From Saccharophagus degradans 2-40 (GTDB lineage: Bacteria; Pseudomonadota; Gammaproteobacteria; Pseudomonadales; Cellvibrionaceae): a DNA stretch of 64,000 nt. Position numbers and translations under genes: made by a program. The notes beneath the pieces were generated by a model. It saw nothing but the letters and a program-made list of their open reading frames with translations. It did not search any database and was not told the DNA's origin. The first letter of the stretch is position 1; each line of letters opens with the position of its first letter. The stretch is taken from contig NC_007912.1 of the NCBI RefSeq assembly GCF_000013665.1, forward strand, positions 434,001 through 498,000, read 5' to 3'. This document shows positions 56,757 through 64,000 of this stretch, one piece after another.

Positions 56757-56916
56757 ATCTAACAGTGATTATTCCGCAGGTGTGTAATATCTATTCTAGT
56801 CGGCAACCGCTAAAATGCCGCAAAATTTAGAAACATTTTCTCTGCTATCACCAAAAGCGAGGGTTTAGGCGAAGTAAACCAGCGCTTATGTAATAAATAG
56901 TTATAAAAGGGGACCC

Positions 56917-57564
56917 ATGCGCCACAGAATTCTGCCGGTTACGCATTATCAGCAAAACTGTTCACTTATTTGGTGTGAAAATACCAATCAAGCCGCATTT
57001 ATTGACCCTGGTGGCGATGTGGAGCGGCTTTTGGCTGCGGTGCAGGAGGAGGGGGTAGAGCTAAGCAAAATTATTCTCACCCACGGCCACCTAGACCATG
57101 TAGGCGGTACCGCAGAGCTGGTGGCCAAGTTGGGCTTGCCGGTAGAAGGGCCCCATAAAGACGACAGTTTTTGGCTGGATATGTTGTCTACTCAAGCGCA
57201 AATGATGGGGTTTGCACCGGTTGCAAGCTTTACCCCCAACCGTTGGTTGAATGACGGCGATACAGTTACTCTAGGGGATCAGACGCTGGCAGTGTATCAT
57301 TGCCCCGGCCATACCCCCGGCCACGTTGTTTTGCACCACAAGGCCACAAAAAAGGCTTTTGTAGGGGATGTATTATTTAAAGGCTCAATCGGCCGTACAG
57401 ATTTTCCAAGGGGCGATTACGAGCAGCTGGTTACAGCTATTCGCAGCAAGCTTTGGCCATTGGGCGACGATGTAACATTTGTGCCCGGCCACGGGCCTAC
57501 ATCTACCTTTGGCGAAGAGCGAGCAAGCAATCCTTTTGTATCCGACAAGCGCTTAAAACAATAG
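56917..57564 (+). CDS. MBL-fold metallo-hydrolase (GloB/YcbL-like)
   Basis: 215 residues. Zinc motif THGHLDHVGG (about 55-64), YHCPGHTPGHV (about 128), VGDVLFKGSIGRTDFPRGD and FVPGHGPTSTFGEER match the YcbL branch of glyoxalase-II-like hydrolases. Hydrolysis of a thioester or similar is likely but untested. GGGG(A)CCC precedes the ATG. Single gene, head-to-head with the CheC-like gene. Confidence 0.9.
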   Translation: MRHRILPVTHYQQNCSLIWCENTNQAAFIDPGGDVERLLAAVQEEGVELSKIILTHGHLDHVGGTAELVAKLGLPVEGPHKDDSFWLDMLSTQAQMMGFAPVASFTPNRWLNDGDTVTLGDQTLAVYHCPGHTPGHVVLHHKATKKAFVGDVLFKGSIGRTDFPRGDYEQLVTAIRSKLWPLGDDVTFVPGHGPTSTFGEERASNPFVSDKRLKQ

Positions 57565-57639
57565 CGGCTGCTACTTATTAGAAGTTAGCGGTTCAACACT
57601 AGTGTTTAATTTTATTGGCTTCACCCACGGAGACCCCAA

Positions 57640-58023
57640 ATGGCTGATCAGGTAGACCAACTCGGCGACGATTTTGAAGAAAACTACGACATCTTTATAG
57701 AAGATGCGCTCGCCACCGGCTGTGTGTGGGGTTTAGAAAACGAAGAGGGTTGGGCACTGTGCGCCAGCAACGATAACGACGACGTGGATGTGATGCCGCT
57801 GTGGTCGCAACCCGAATACGCGAAAGCCCATTGCGTGGAAGAGTGGAGCAGTTACGAGCCTGTGCCTATTTCGCTAGAAGAGCTGCTAGACGACTGGCTA
57901 CCTGGTATGCATGAAGATGTGATTTTAGTGGGCGTGAACTGGAACAAGGATATGGAAGGTCCAGAGGTAGAACCGTTGGATTTACTCGAAGACGTGGATA
58001 AATACGCAGCCGAAGCGGATTAG
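57640..58023 (+). CDS. DUF2750 protein
   Basis: 127 acidic residues with CVWGLENEEGWALCAS and MPLWSQPEYAKAHC, then the conserved PISLEELLDDWLPGM stretch, typical of DUF2750. Function unknown; no signal peptide. GGAG precedes the ATG. It converges on the hypothetical gene at 58035. Confidence 0.85.
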   Translation: MADQVDQLGDDFEENYDIFIEDALATGCVWGLENEEGWALCASNDNDDVDVMPLWSQPEYAKAHCVEEWSSYEPVPISLEELLDDWLPGMHEDVILVGVNWNKDMEGPEVEPLDLLEDVDKYAAEAD

Positions 58024-58034
58024 CTTGAGAAGGA

Positions 58035-58382
58035 TTAACCTTCGTTAAACAGGTAGTGGTGCAAAATATCTACCATGTTATCGAATACATAGGTTTCTAG
58101 CTCTGCCATTGTTTTAAATGGTGGGGTTAAAAACTGAAAATCGTCTAGTTTGGCGGGTAGGTCGGTGCGGGTGGTTGCCAACCGGTAGCTGTAGCCGTGG
58201 GCGCCTACTTGGTCGACGTTGGTAATTTTTTCGCGCCAAGGTAGCACGTGCAGGCCAAAGTCTTTACAAAGGCGCGATAACTGCGGCAGCTGATCGTCTT
58301 CTATAGTGGGGCCGGAGTAGTTTTCCACAGCACCCTGTAGCTTCATTACTTTATCGCTAAGCATTGAACCTGCATTTGTCAT
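58035..58382 (-). CDS. Hypothetical protein (115 aa)
   Basis: No family recognised. A mostly hydrophilic protein, no signal or membrane segment, with an aromatic-rich C terminus (FDNMVDILHHYLFNEG). Its stop lies 11 bases from the convergent DUF2750 gene. A perfect palindrome TTTGGCGCCAAA (58509-58520) lies upstream. Confidence 0.65.
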   Translation of the reverse strand: MTNAGSMLSDKVMKLQGAVENYSGPTIEDDQLPQLSRLCKDFGLHVLPWREKITNVDQVGAHGYSYRLATTRTDLPAKLDDFQFLTPPFKTMAELETYVFDNMVDILHHYLFNEG

Positions 58383-58537
58383 AACAATCTCGAACCGCGT
58401 TTTTGGTTGACCAGTATATTTTTAGAATATTTATACAATGTGGCAAACAGCCATAAATGTAACGTATTCCTTAGAGGCCGTCACCGAAACTTTGTGAACT
58501 GGCGCACGTTTGGCGCCAAAGACATCATAATTTCTTC

Positions 58538-59272
58538 TTAGTTCACCAAAAATTCTCTAAGCGAAAGGGACTGGATTCCAAGCGCATTAATATTACTTTC
58601 GTCTAACCACGCGCGGTAGCGAGGAAGTAATTCACGCCACTCGTCGTCGGTGATAGAAAACCAGCAAGTATCTCGGTTGCGCCCTTTTACCACCAAGTGA
58701 TTTCTGAACAGCCCTTCATAGGTAAAGCCAAAGCGCAGCGCTGCATTGCGCGAAGGTGCATTGTGCGCGTGGCACTTCCATTCGCAGCGGCGGTAGCCCA
58801 GCGCGAAGGCGTGTTCCAACATTAAGTACACCGCCTCGGTCGCCTGTACGGTTTGCTGCAGGGCTGGCGAAAAGGCGAGGTGCGCAAGCTCTACCGAGCC
58901 GCGGGCCTCATCGATAGCGGCATAGGCTAACACCCCAAGTGGAGCGCCGCTGGCTTTGTGCTCTATGCATAAGAAGCGCGGGTCGGTGGTAGTGGCGGCC
59001 ATTTGCAGCCAGCAGTCGTAAGCTTCAAAGTCGTCAAAGGGGCCGTAGGGCAGGTAGGTCCACATGCGCTGGTCAGGGCTTTGTTGGTTGGCTTCAAATA
59101 AAGCTTGCGCATGTTTGCGCGGGTTAAGGGGTACAACACGGGTAAAACGGCCCTCTAAGGTTGCCGCGCTAATATTGCCGGCGCCCTGCCAATCGGGCAC
59201 GGCTTTACCTAGTGCTTGACCCAATGCGTTTGGCTCTGCATACAATAGCGCCAAATCTTCTTCCATATTCAT
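58538..59272 (-). CDS. GNAT acetyltransferase (RimJ/RimL-like)
   Basis: 244 residues from ATG 59272, preceded by AAGG; an in-frame start 17 codons earlier has no support. Contains the Acetyltransf_3 core: GVLAYAAIDEARGSVELAHLAFSP, then EAVYLMLEHAFALGYRRCEWKCHAHNAPSRNAALRFGF-type segment and the YEGLFRNHLVVKGRNRDTCWFS end, as in enzymes that acetylate amino or sugar amines. Substrate unknown. Divergent from parC. Confidence 0.88.
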   Translation of the reverse strand: MNMEEDLALLYAEPNALGQALGKAVPDWQGAGNISAATLEGRFTRVVPLNPRKHAQALFEANQQSPDQRMWTYLPYGPFDDFEAYDCWLQMAATTTDPRFLCIEHKASGAPLGVLAYAAIDEARGSVELAHLAFSPALQQTVQATEAVYLMLEHAFALGYRRCEWKCHAHNAPSRNAALRFGFTYEGLFRNHLVVKGRNRDTCWFSITDDEWRELLPRYRAWLDESNINALGIQSLSLREFLVN

Positions 59273-59304
59273 AGGTAACCTTATTAATGTGTTTGAAATG
59301 AATT

Positions 59305-59329
59305 TGTTATACTCGCCGCACATTCGCTA
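59305..59329 (+). promoter_or_regulatory. Extended -10 promoter candidate for parC
   Basis: TGTTATACT then CGCCGC and CATTCGCTA. The blocks TATACTCGC and CATTCGCTA recur before yqiA-parE (26361-26386), with four extra bases between them there. Confidence 0.45.
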
Positions 59330-59436
59330 TACCGCGTGCCGAAAATTGATTAAAAAAGAATCGAGCAACGGGTATAAAAGGCGAGATATTCGCCAACAAG
59401 CCATCATAACGAATAACTGATCGGGCCTCCCGCTTT

Positions 59437-61683
59437 ATGACCGAATCCACAGTAGTATACGATGCCGAAGAGCAAATACCGCTCAAGCAGTTTTCCGAAA
59501 AAGCGTATTTGGATTACTCCATGTACGTTATTCTCGACCGCGCCTTACCCCACGTAGGTGACGGCCTTAAACCCGTTCAGCGCCGCATTGTTTATGCCAT
59601 GAGCGAGCTGGGCTTAAAGTCCACCGCCAAGTATAAAAAGTCCGCCCGCACCGTGGGTGATGTAATCGGTAAGTTCCACCCGCACGGCGACAGCGCCTCC
59701 TACGAAGCCATGGTTATCATGGCGCAGCCGTTCTCGTTTCGTTACCCACTGGTAGATGGTCAAGGTAACTGGGGTTCGCAGGATGACCCCAAATCGTTTG
59801 CGGCTATGCGATACACCGAGTCGCGCTTGGCGGCGTTTAGTGATGTGTTGTTGGCCGAGCTTGGCCAAGGCACGGTAGATTGGCAGCCCAACTTCGACGG
59901 CACCTTAGATGAACCCAAAGTGCTGCCGGCAAAAGTGCCCACCGTTCTACTAAACGGCACCACAGGTATTGCTGTGGGTATGGCCACCGATATACCGCCG
60001 CACAATTTGCGCGAGTTGGTGAATGCAACAATTCACCTGTTGGAAAACCCCAACGCTACCGTACCCGAATTGTGCGAGCACCTGTTAGGCCCAGATATGC
60101 CTACCGAAGCCGAAATTATTTCGCCGCGTGAAGACATTATAAAAATGTACGAAACCGGCAAAGGCTCGCTAAAAATGCGCGCAATTTGGACCAAAGAAGG
60201 TAACGATGCGGTCATTACCGCTCTGCCTCATCAGGTAAGCGGTGCAAAAATTCTCGAGCAAATAGCCGCGCAAATGCAGGCTAAAAAGCTGCCAATGGTG
60301 GCAGACTTGCGCGATGAATCCGACCATGAAAACCCCACCCGTTTAGTGATAGTGCCGCGCTCTAACCGCATAGACATAGATGGCGTTATGAACCACCTGT
60401 TTGCCACTACCGATTTAGAACGCAACTACCGCGTTAACCTCAATATGATTGGTATTAACGGCCGTCCAGGTGTGCGTTCGCTCGATAAAATTCTTGGCGA
60501 CTGGTTGAGCTTCCGCATGGTAACCGTGCGCCGTCGTTTGCAGCACAGGTTGGATTGGGTAAATCGCCGTTTACATTTATTGGACGCAGCGTTAATTGCT
60601 TTTTTAAACCTCGATGAAGTAATTGAAATTGTTCGCACCGAAGACAAGCCGCGCGAAGTGCTCATGCAGCGGTTTGATTTAACCGAAGAGCAAGCCAACT
60701 ATATTTTAGATACGCGGTTACGCCAGTTGGCTCGTTTAGAGGAAATGAAAATACGCGGCGAGCAAGACGAGTTGCAAAAAGAGCGCGACACCATAGAAAA
60801 AACGCTTGGCTCTGCGCGCATGATGAAAACACTTATCAAAAAAGATATGTTGCAGGTACTAAAAGAGCACGGCGACGAACGCCGCTCGCCAATTGTTACC
60901 CGCGAAGAGTCACAAGCATTTAGCGAAGACCAGTTGCTAACTAGCGAACCGGTGACCGTTGTGCTTTCAGAAAAAGGCTGGATACGCTCCGCCAAGGGTC
61001 ACGAAATGGACCCCGCATCGCTCAGTTATAAAGCCGGCGATGAATTTAAATTTGCTTCGCGGGGCAAAAGTAATCAAAGCGTTATTTTAATTGATTCAAC
61101 TGGTCGCAGTTACGCTTTAGCTGCACACACGTTGCCGTCGGCACGTGGGCAGGGCGAACCTGTTACCGGCAGACTAAATCCTCCCAGCGGTGCCACTATC
61201 GAAGGCATGTTAATGGGCAGTGAAGATCAGCGTGTGCTGTTAGCTTCGGATGCCGGTTACGGTTTTGTGGGCAAGCTAGGCGATTTAGTGTCTAAAAATA
61301 AAGCGGGTAAAGCTGCGCTAACGCTTCCTAAAGGTGCTGAAGTTTTACCGCCCACCGTGATAGAAGATTTAGATAACACCTGGCTTGCCGCCTTTAGCAA
61401 CGAAGGTCGCTTATTAGTATTTAAAGTTACCGAGCTGCCTGAGTTAGCGCGCGGTAAAGGCAATAAAATTATTAATATTCCTTCTGCCCGCGTACAAAAC
61501 CGCGAAGAGTTTGTAATTGCTTTAGCCGTAGTGCAAGCGAGCGATACCTTGAAAGTGGTTTCGGGTAAGCGCCATTTAAATCTTAAGTTTAAAGATTTAG
61601 AGCACTATATTGGCGAGCGCGGACGGCGAGGTAATAAATTGCCACGCGGCTTCCAAAAGGTGGATGCTGTCGAATTACTATAG
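59437..61683 (+). CDS. parC: DNA topoisomerase IV subunit A ParC
   Basis: 748 residues. Breakage-reunion domain with catalytic Tyr126 (AAMRYTESR) and the quinolone-region residues Ser86 and Glu90 in GDSASYEAM, both the sensitive type. Central coiled coil ([19 protein letters not shown]) and a C-terminal beta-pinwheel with gyrase-like blades that lack the full GyrA box. Cuts and passes DNA to unlink chromosomes with ParE. Followed by a good terminator. Confidence 0.97.
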   Translation: MTESTVVYDAEEQIPLKQFSEKAYLDYSMYVILDRALPHVGDGLKPVQRRIVYAMSELGLKSTAKYKKSARTVGDVIGKFHPHGDSASYEAMVIMAQPFSFRYPLVDGQGNWGSQDDPKSFAAMRYTESRLAAFSDVLLAELGQGTVDWQPNFDGTLDEPKVLPAKVPTVLLNGTTGIAVGMATDIPPHNLRELVNATIHLLENPNATVPELCEHLLGPDMPTEAEIISPREDIIKMYETGKGSLKMRAIWTKEGNDAVITALPHQVSGAKILEQIAAQMQAKKLPMVADLRDESDHENPTRLVIVPRSNRIDIDGVMNHLFATTDLERNYRVNLNMIGINGRPGVRSLDKILGDWLSFRMVTVRRRLQHRLDWVNRRLHLLDAALIAFLNLDEVIEIVRTEDKPREVLMQRFDLTEEQANYILDTRLRQLARLEEMKIRGEQDELQKERDTIEKTLGSARMMKTLIKKDMLQVLKEHGDERRSPIVTREESQAFSEDQLLTSEPVTVVLSEKGWIRSAKGHEMDPASLSYKAGDEFKFASRGKSNQSVILIDSTGRSYALAAHTLPSARGQGEPVTGRLNPPSGATIEGMLMGSEDQRVLLASDAGYGFVGKLGDLVSKNKAGKAALTLPKGAEVLPPTVIEDLDNTWLAAFSNEGRLLVFKVTELPELARGKGNKIINIPSARVQNREEFVIALAVVQASDTLKVVSGKRHLNLKFKDLEHYIGERGRRGNKLPRGFQKVDAVELL

Positions 61684-61733
61684 GTAGTCGATGTGCACTT
61701 AAGTAGTGCTTTGCCGTATTAGTTTTTTATTTG

Positions 61734-61764
61734 AAGCGAACAAAATTCTTGTTCGCTTTTTTTT
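61734..61764 (+). terminator. Rho-independent terminator of parC
   Basis: AAGCGAACAA (61734-61743) pairs with TTGTTCGCTT (61749-61758) around AATTC, followed by a T8 run. Confidence 0.92.
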
Positions 61765-62044
61765 GACCAAGAATTGAACGCGCCTTGAAGAGCTAGATTA
61801 AAATGTAAAAAACGCAATGCGAAACGGTTGGCATTCGAGAAATATCAGCGTCTAAATCCCTTTTATTGTTTAAGAATCACCATTCTGCTACTTGATCCAT
61901 GTGTAAACTGGTGACACACTCTCTTACACTGTTTAGCGGCAACAACAATAATAGCTAAAACACATACATCCTAAACCGTAGTACGAGCACTAACTAGTTT
62001 TCTAGTTAATTGGTATTACTAAACCCATTTTTGTAGTAATTAAA
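61765..62044. other. 5' region of the PilZ gene with two hairpins
   Basis: AACTAG/CTAGTT (61992-62007) and ATTACTA/TAGTAAT (62015-62040) stems lie just upstream of the PilZ start, where a Shine-Dalgarno would be expected but none is seen. No gene otherwise. Confidence 0.45.
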
Positions 62045-62305
62045 ATGTCTGAGTTTAGAAAGCACGGTCGTAAACTTGTTAAGTGTGCGGTACGGCTAAC
62101 CCATAAAGAGTTTGGCGAAATAGTCACCGAGACGCGAGATATCTCTGAAACCGGTGTGTTTGTTTCCTGTGCCGATTTAGTGAGTTTTGTTGCTATAGGT
62201 GAGCGTATTCAAGCTAAGCTTTACGCAGATTGTGACTCGGTTTCCGAGACGCACTTAGAGGTTGTGCGCCTCTCCGATGAAGGTGTGGGGTTAGCATTTA
62301 TCTAA
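62045..62305 (+). CDS. PilZ domain protein
   Basis: 86 residues, essentially a bare PilZ domain. The c-di-GMP-binding RxxxR is at 5-9 (RKHGR) and the (D/N)xSxxG motif is DISETG (about 37-42). Should bind c-di-GMP, such as that made by the diguanylate cyclase at 55.2 kb, and act by protein contact. No other domain. No clear RBS; a hairpin lies just upstream. Confidence 0.88.
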   Translation: MSEFRKHGRKLVKCAVRLTHKEFGEIVTETRDISETGVFVSCADLVSFVAIGERIQAKLYADCDSVSETHLEVVRLSDEGVGLAFI

Positions 62306-62346
62306 AAAGCAGTTTAACTTTACTGCCTCTTCACTTATGCCTACGC

Positions 62347-63126
62347 TTACTCCTCTAAGCCGTTACTGCGCATCATCGCTTGTAACTCATGCACGTATTC
62401 TTCACCGCGCTCCGAGTATTTTATTAAACCTTCCGCCAATGCTACGCCGGTAATTGGCTGATTCGCTTGATGCAGCTGGGCGCGAATGTTTCTCAATTGC
62501 TTGTAAGCACGGTGAGTATTTAAGTTGCGCAGGTAGGCGTCCACCGAACCCGCTGGGCTTTTAAATTTTCGCACTTCATGTTTAGCGTTAGCGCGTCGTC
62601 CACTTGGCACCAAGCCGCAGCCCTTTTTAAAACACCACTGACCAAAATAATTATTGCCATCTTGCGCAAAGCGCGATGTACCCCAAGCCGATTCGTTAGC
62701 TGCTTGCGCCAATACCAGTGCGGGCGGAATGATGTGCATGCGCTTGTTTAGCTCTGCCAATTGTTTTTCGATTGGCCACTCTTCTTTAATTTTATAGCGC
62801 TTAAGCCAGCGCGAAAGATAAAACTGGTGAGTGTTGCTGAGTGTTGCATCTTCTTGCCAGTCGTTTTGCACCGCCGCCAGTCGTTCTCTGTCGGCAAGTA
62901 TTAACGTGTTTTTGTGTTCAATAATGGGGGTGAAATAATTAAAAAACGTCGCTTTGCGTTCGGCAATATCGGTAATGGCGCTAAAGTCTGGGGCTGGGCC
63001 AAACGCAGTAGAAGTATTAATGGCGCGGCTGGGGGAGTGCTGAATTGCCCAAATAAGTAGGCCAAAGGTGGCAATAATATAGGCGGTAAAAAGCAGTGCA
63101 ATAAACTTAGTTTTAGCGTTTTGCAT
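62347..63126 (-). CDS. Bax-like glucosaminidase-domain membrane protein
   Basis: 259 residues from ATG 63126 (AAGGATACCC upstream); an earlier start six codons upstream is weaker. N-terminal membrane anchor (about 6-26), then a glucosaminidase domain (about 115-245) with ALVLAQAANESAWGTSRFAQDGNNYFGQWCF, where the catalytic glutamate is in ANESAWG. It should cleave peptidoglycan in the periplasm. Faces the PilZ gene end to end. Confidence 0.88.
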   Translation of the reverse strand: MQNAKTKFIALLFTAYIIATFGLLIWAIQHSPSRAINTSTAFGPAPDFSAITDIAERKATFFNYFTPIIEHKNTLILADRERLAAVQNDWQEDATLSNTHQFYLSRWLKRYKIKEEWPIEKQLAELNKRMHIIPPALVLAQAANESAWGTSRFAQDGNNYFGQWCFKKGCGLVPSGRRANAKHEVRKFKSPAGSVDAYLRNLNTHRAYKQLRNIRAQLHQANQPITGVALAEGLIKYSERGEEYVHELQAMMRSNGLEE

Positions 63127-63169
63127 GGGTATCCTTAGGCGCAAAAGAAAGAGGGTATTGGTTTATTTT

Positions 63170-63190
63170 AGGCAGTAATCATTACTGCCT
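63170..63190. other. Perfect 21-base palindrome upstream of the bax-like gene
   Basis: AGGCAGTAAT-C-ATTACTGCCT, followed on the plus strand by TTTTT. It lies 44 bases before the bax-like start and could be an operator, or a terminator reading the other way. Confidence 0.6.
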
Positions 63191-63245
63191 TTTTGTTCGC
63201 AAGTAGCGCGGTGCACAACTTAAATAATAGCTGTTAATTGGAGAG

Positions 63246-63866
63246 CTATATTTTTAATGTGTCGCGCAGCTGTTTAAGGCGCACTTGGTTTTCTTGCTTG
63301 TTTAGAGGGGTGGTCGTTTCGGCCGGTAACGCCTTAACTTGCGGGGCGGGCAATTCTTCGCCCTTTAATAGGCGTTCGCATAATTTATTGAAATTAGCTT
63401 TAAATACTGGGAAGGCGATGTGCTCGGGGTTATTTTGTAAAAAGAACCAATCGCTGGCTTTGCCCGCGTGATAAACAATGGGGTGCGACCAAGTAAACCC
63501 GGCTTTGGGCGAAGGGGCTTGGCAGGCCTCAATAAACGCTTGGTGCGCGTCGGGTAAATCTGGCTGGGCCGCTTCTTCACAGGCTTGAATCATGCGTTTT
63601 AGAGTGGGCAAAAATTCACTGTTTTCAATAACCGAGCGCGATGCTTTAAGCAGCACTTCTGGCTCAAAGCGCGACAGCGAATCCAACCATAACCGCTTGA
63701 TGTAGTTTAGGTCTTTATCGTTAGAAAAAGCCTTAAAGTACTGGTTGTGGTAGTTAAGCTGAAACAGCGCAAACACCTGATTAATGGCATCTATATGGCC
63801 GGTGTTTGGGGGCTGGCGCTGGCCGCTATTAGACTGCCCAGCTTCTGTCGGTAAGTTGTTCTTCAA
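63246..63866 (-). CDS. Replication protein P-like protein
   Basis: 206 residues, starting with TTG 63866, after AGAGAG. It resembles lambda replication protein P-type helicase-loader factors: HIDAINQVFALFQLNYHNQYFKAF then WLDSLSRFEPEVLLKASRSVIENSEFLPTLKRMIQACE. Its first 38 bases overlap the 3' end of the DnaT-like gene, so the two are translated together. Likely a helper that brings DnaB to DNA (inference from family). Confidence 0.75.
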   Translation of the reverse strand: MKNNLPTEAGQSNSGQRQPPNTGHIDAINQVFALFQLNYHNQYFKAFSNDKDLNYIKRLWLDSLSRFEPEVLLKASRSVIENSEFLPTLKRMIQACEEAAQPDLPDAHQAFIEACQAPSPKAGFTWSHPIVYHAGKASDWFFLQNNPEHIAFPVFKANFNKLCERLLKGEELPAPQVKALPAETTTPLNKQENQVRLKQLRDTLKI

Positions 63867-64000
63867 TGCTTATCTCTCTTGTCGATCTCTGCGCGGGTTG
63901 CGTGCCGTTATTCGTTGCTGTGCCATTGGCTAGGCGTTTGGCCCAGTGGAATTTTACGTGTTGTAAAAACCGCGTGTTCCACGACGTGTGCACTTGCTTG
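63829..64000 (-). CDS. DnaT-domain protein, C-terminal part (5' end beyond window)
   Basis: The minus-strand frame from the window edge to TAA (63829-63831) gives 56 residues: TSWNTRFLQHVKFHWAKRLANG then EISIEEQLTDRSWAV. The HVKFHWA segment is characteristic of the DnaT single-strand-binding domain. The start lies outside the window. It overlaps the P-like gene. Confidence 0.7.
   Translation of the reverse strand, partial: KQVHTSWNTRFLQHVKFHWAKRLANGTATNNGTQPAQRSTREISIEEQLTDRSWAV

Noticed and set aside
58509-58520. TTTGGCGCCAAA palindrome as a terminator of the GNAT gene
   Set aside because: No T-run; twelve-base palindromes of this composition are common, and no regulator is adjacent.

Overview
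The window is an ordinary chromosomal stretch of a Gram-negative gammaproteobacterium with outer-membrane biogenesis genes (waaA, msbA, TolC, lgt), a TonB/ExbB energy system, chemotaxis and c-di-GMP genes. The conserved block nudF-yqiB-cpdA-yqiA-parE near a tolC homologue is the classic gammaproteobacterial order. Protein style, the DUF3450-ExbB-ExbB-ExbD-TonB-TPR cluster and the short dispersed repeats suggest a marine Cellvibrionaceae-type organism such as Saccharophagus or Teredinibacter; the genus is an inference. No rRNA, tRNA, CRISPR, insertion sequence or prophage is visible.

Layout. 1-2.5 kb: tail of an upstream gene, lgt, thyA, folA. 2.8-8.0 kb: six-gene TonB-type energy transducer operon closed by a terminator. 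8.1-16.1 kb: ilvD, a response regulator with TPR repeats, argA, a divergent TetR/glutathione-transferase pair with a palindromic operator candidate, argE. 16.2-20.9 kb: an orphan GspE/PilB ATPase, an unrecognised lipoprotein, a TolC-family gene and a small hypothetical gene. 21.1-24.1 kb: TPP riboswitch controlling thiD-thiC. 24.2-28.9 kb: nudF-yqiB-cpdA-yqiA-parE. 29-32.6 kb: an AsmA/DUF748-like membrane protein coupled to a cis/trans fatty-acid isomerase. 33-37.5 kb: small accessory genes (VF530, XRE-cupin regulator, SDR, Stealth phosphotransferase, DUF4253, GFA, and a 57-residue membrane protein). 37.7-41.6 kb: a di-CxxCH lipoprotein and a PhoX-like lipoprotein with a collagen-like linker and a Pho-box-like promoter. 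41.8-49 kb: glnE, ilvE, msbA, waaA on the minus strand. 49.3-56.8 kb: signalling genes (MASE1/CHASE/PAS kinase-like protein with no phosphoacceptor histidine, chemoreceptor, diguanylate cyclase, CheC-like phosphatase). 56.9-64 kb: MBL hydrolase, DUF2750, GNAT, parC, PilZ, Bax-like glucosaminidase, and a DnaT-like/replication-P-like pair running off the edge.

The most distinctive non-coding signal is a set of short repeats placed just after stop codons: heptamer tandem arrays (AGCTAAC x6 after thiC, x5 after parE, AGTTCAC x3 before the ilvD terminator) and a REP-like imperfect palindrome family sharing AATCGCTAA, ACTAGTrATTAACGATTAG and TAGCGATTGG at four or more gene ends. Other points of note are a candidate start-site-sequestering hairpin after the TPP aptamer, matching extended -10 regions before yqiA-parE and parC (both topoisomerase IV subunits), the kinase-like protein with Lys in place of His, and the phoX promoter. 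I found no convincing wholly new multi-gene system; the two-ExbB/DUF3450 transducer and the CheC-diguanylate cyclase pair are the best candidates for under-described biology.
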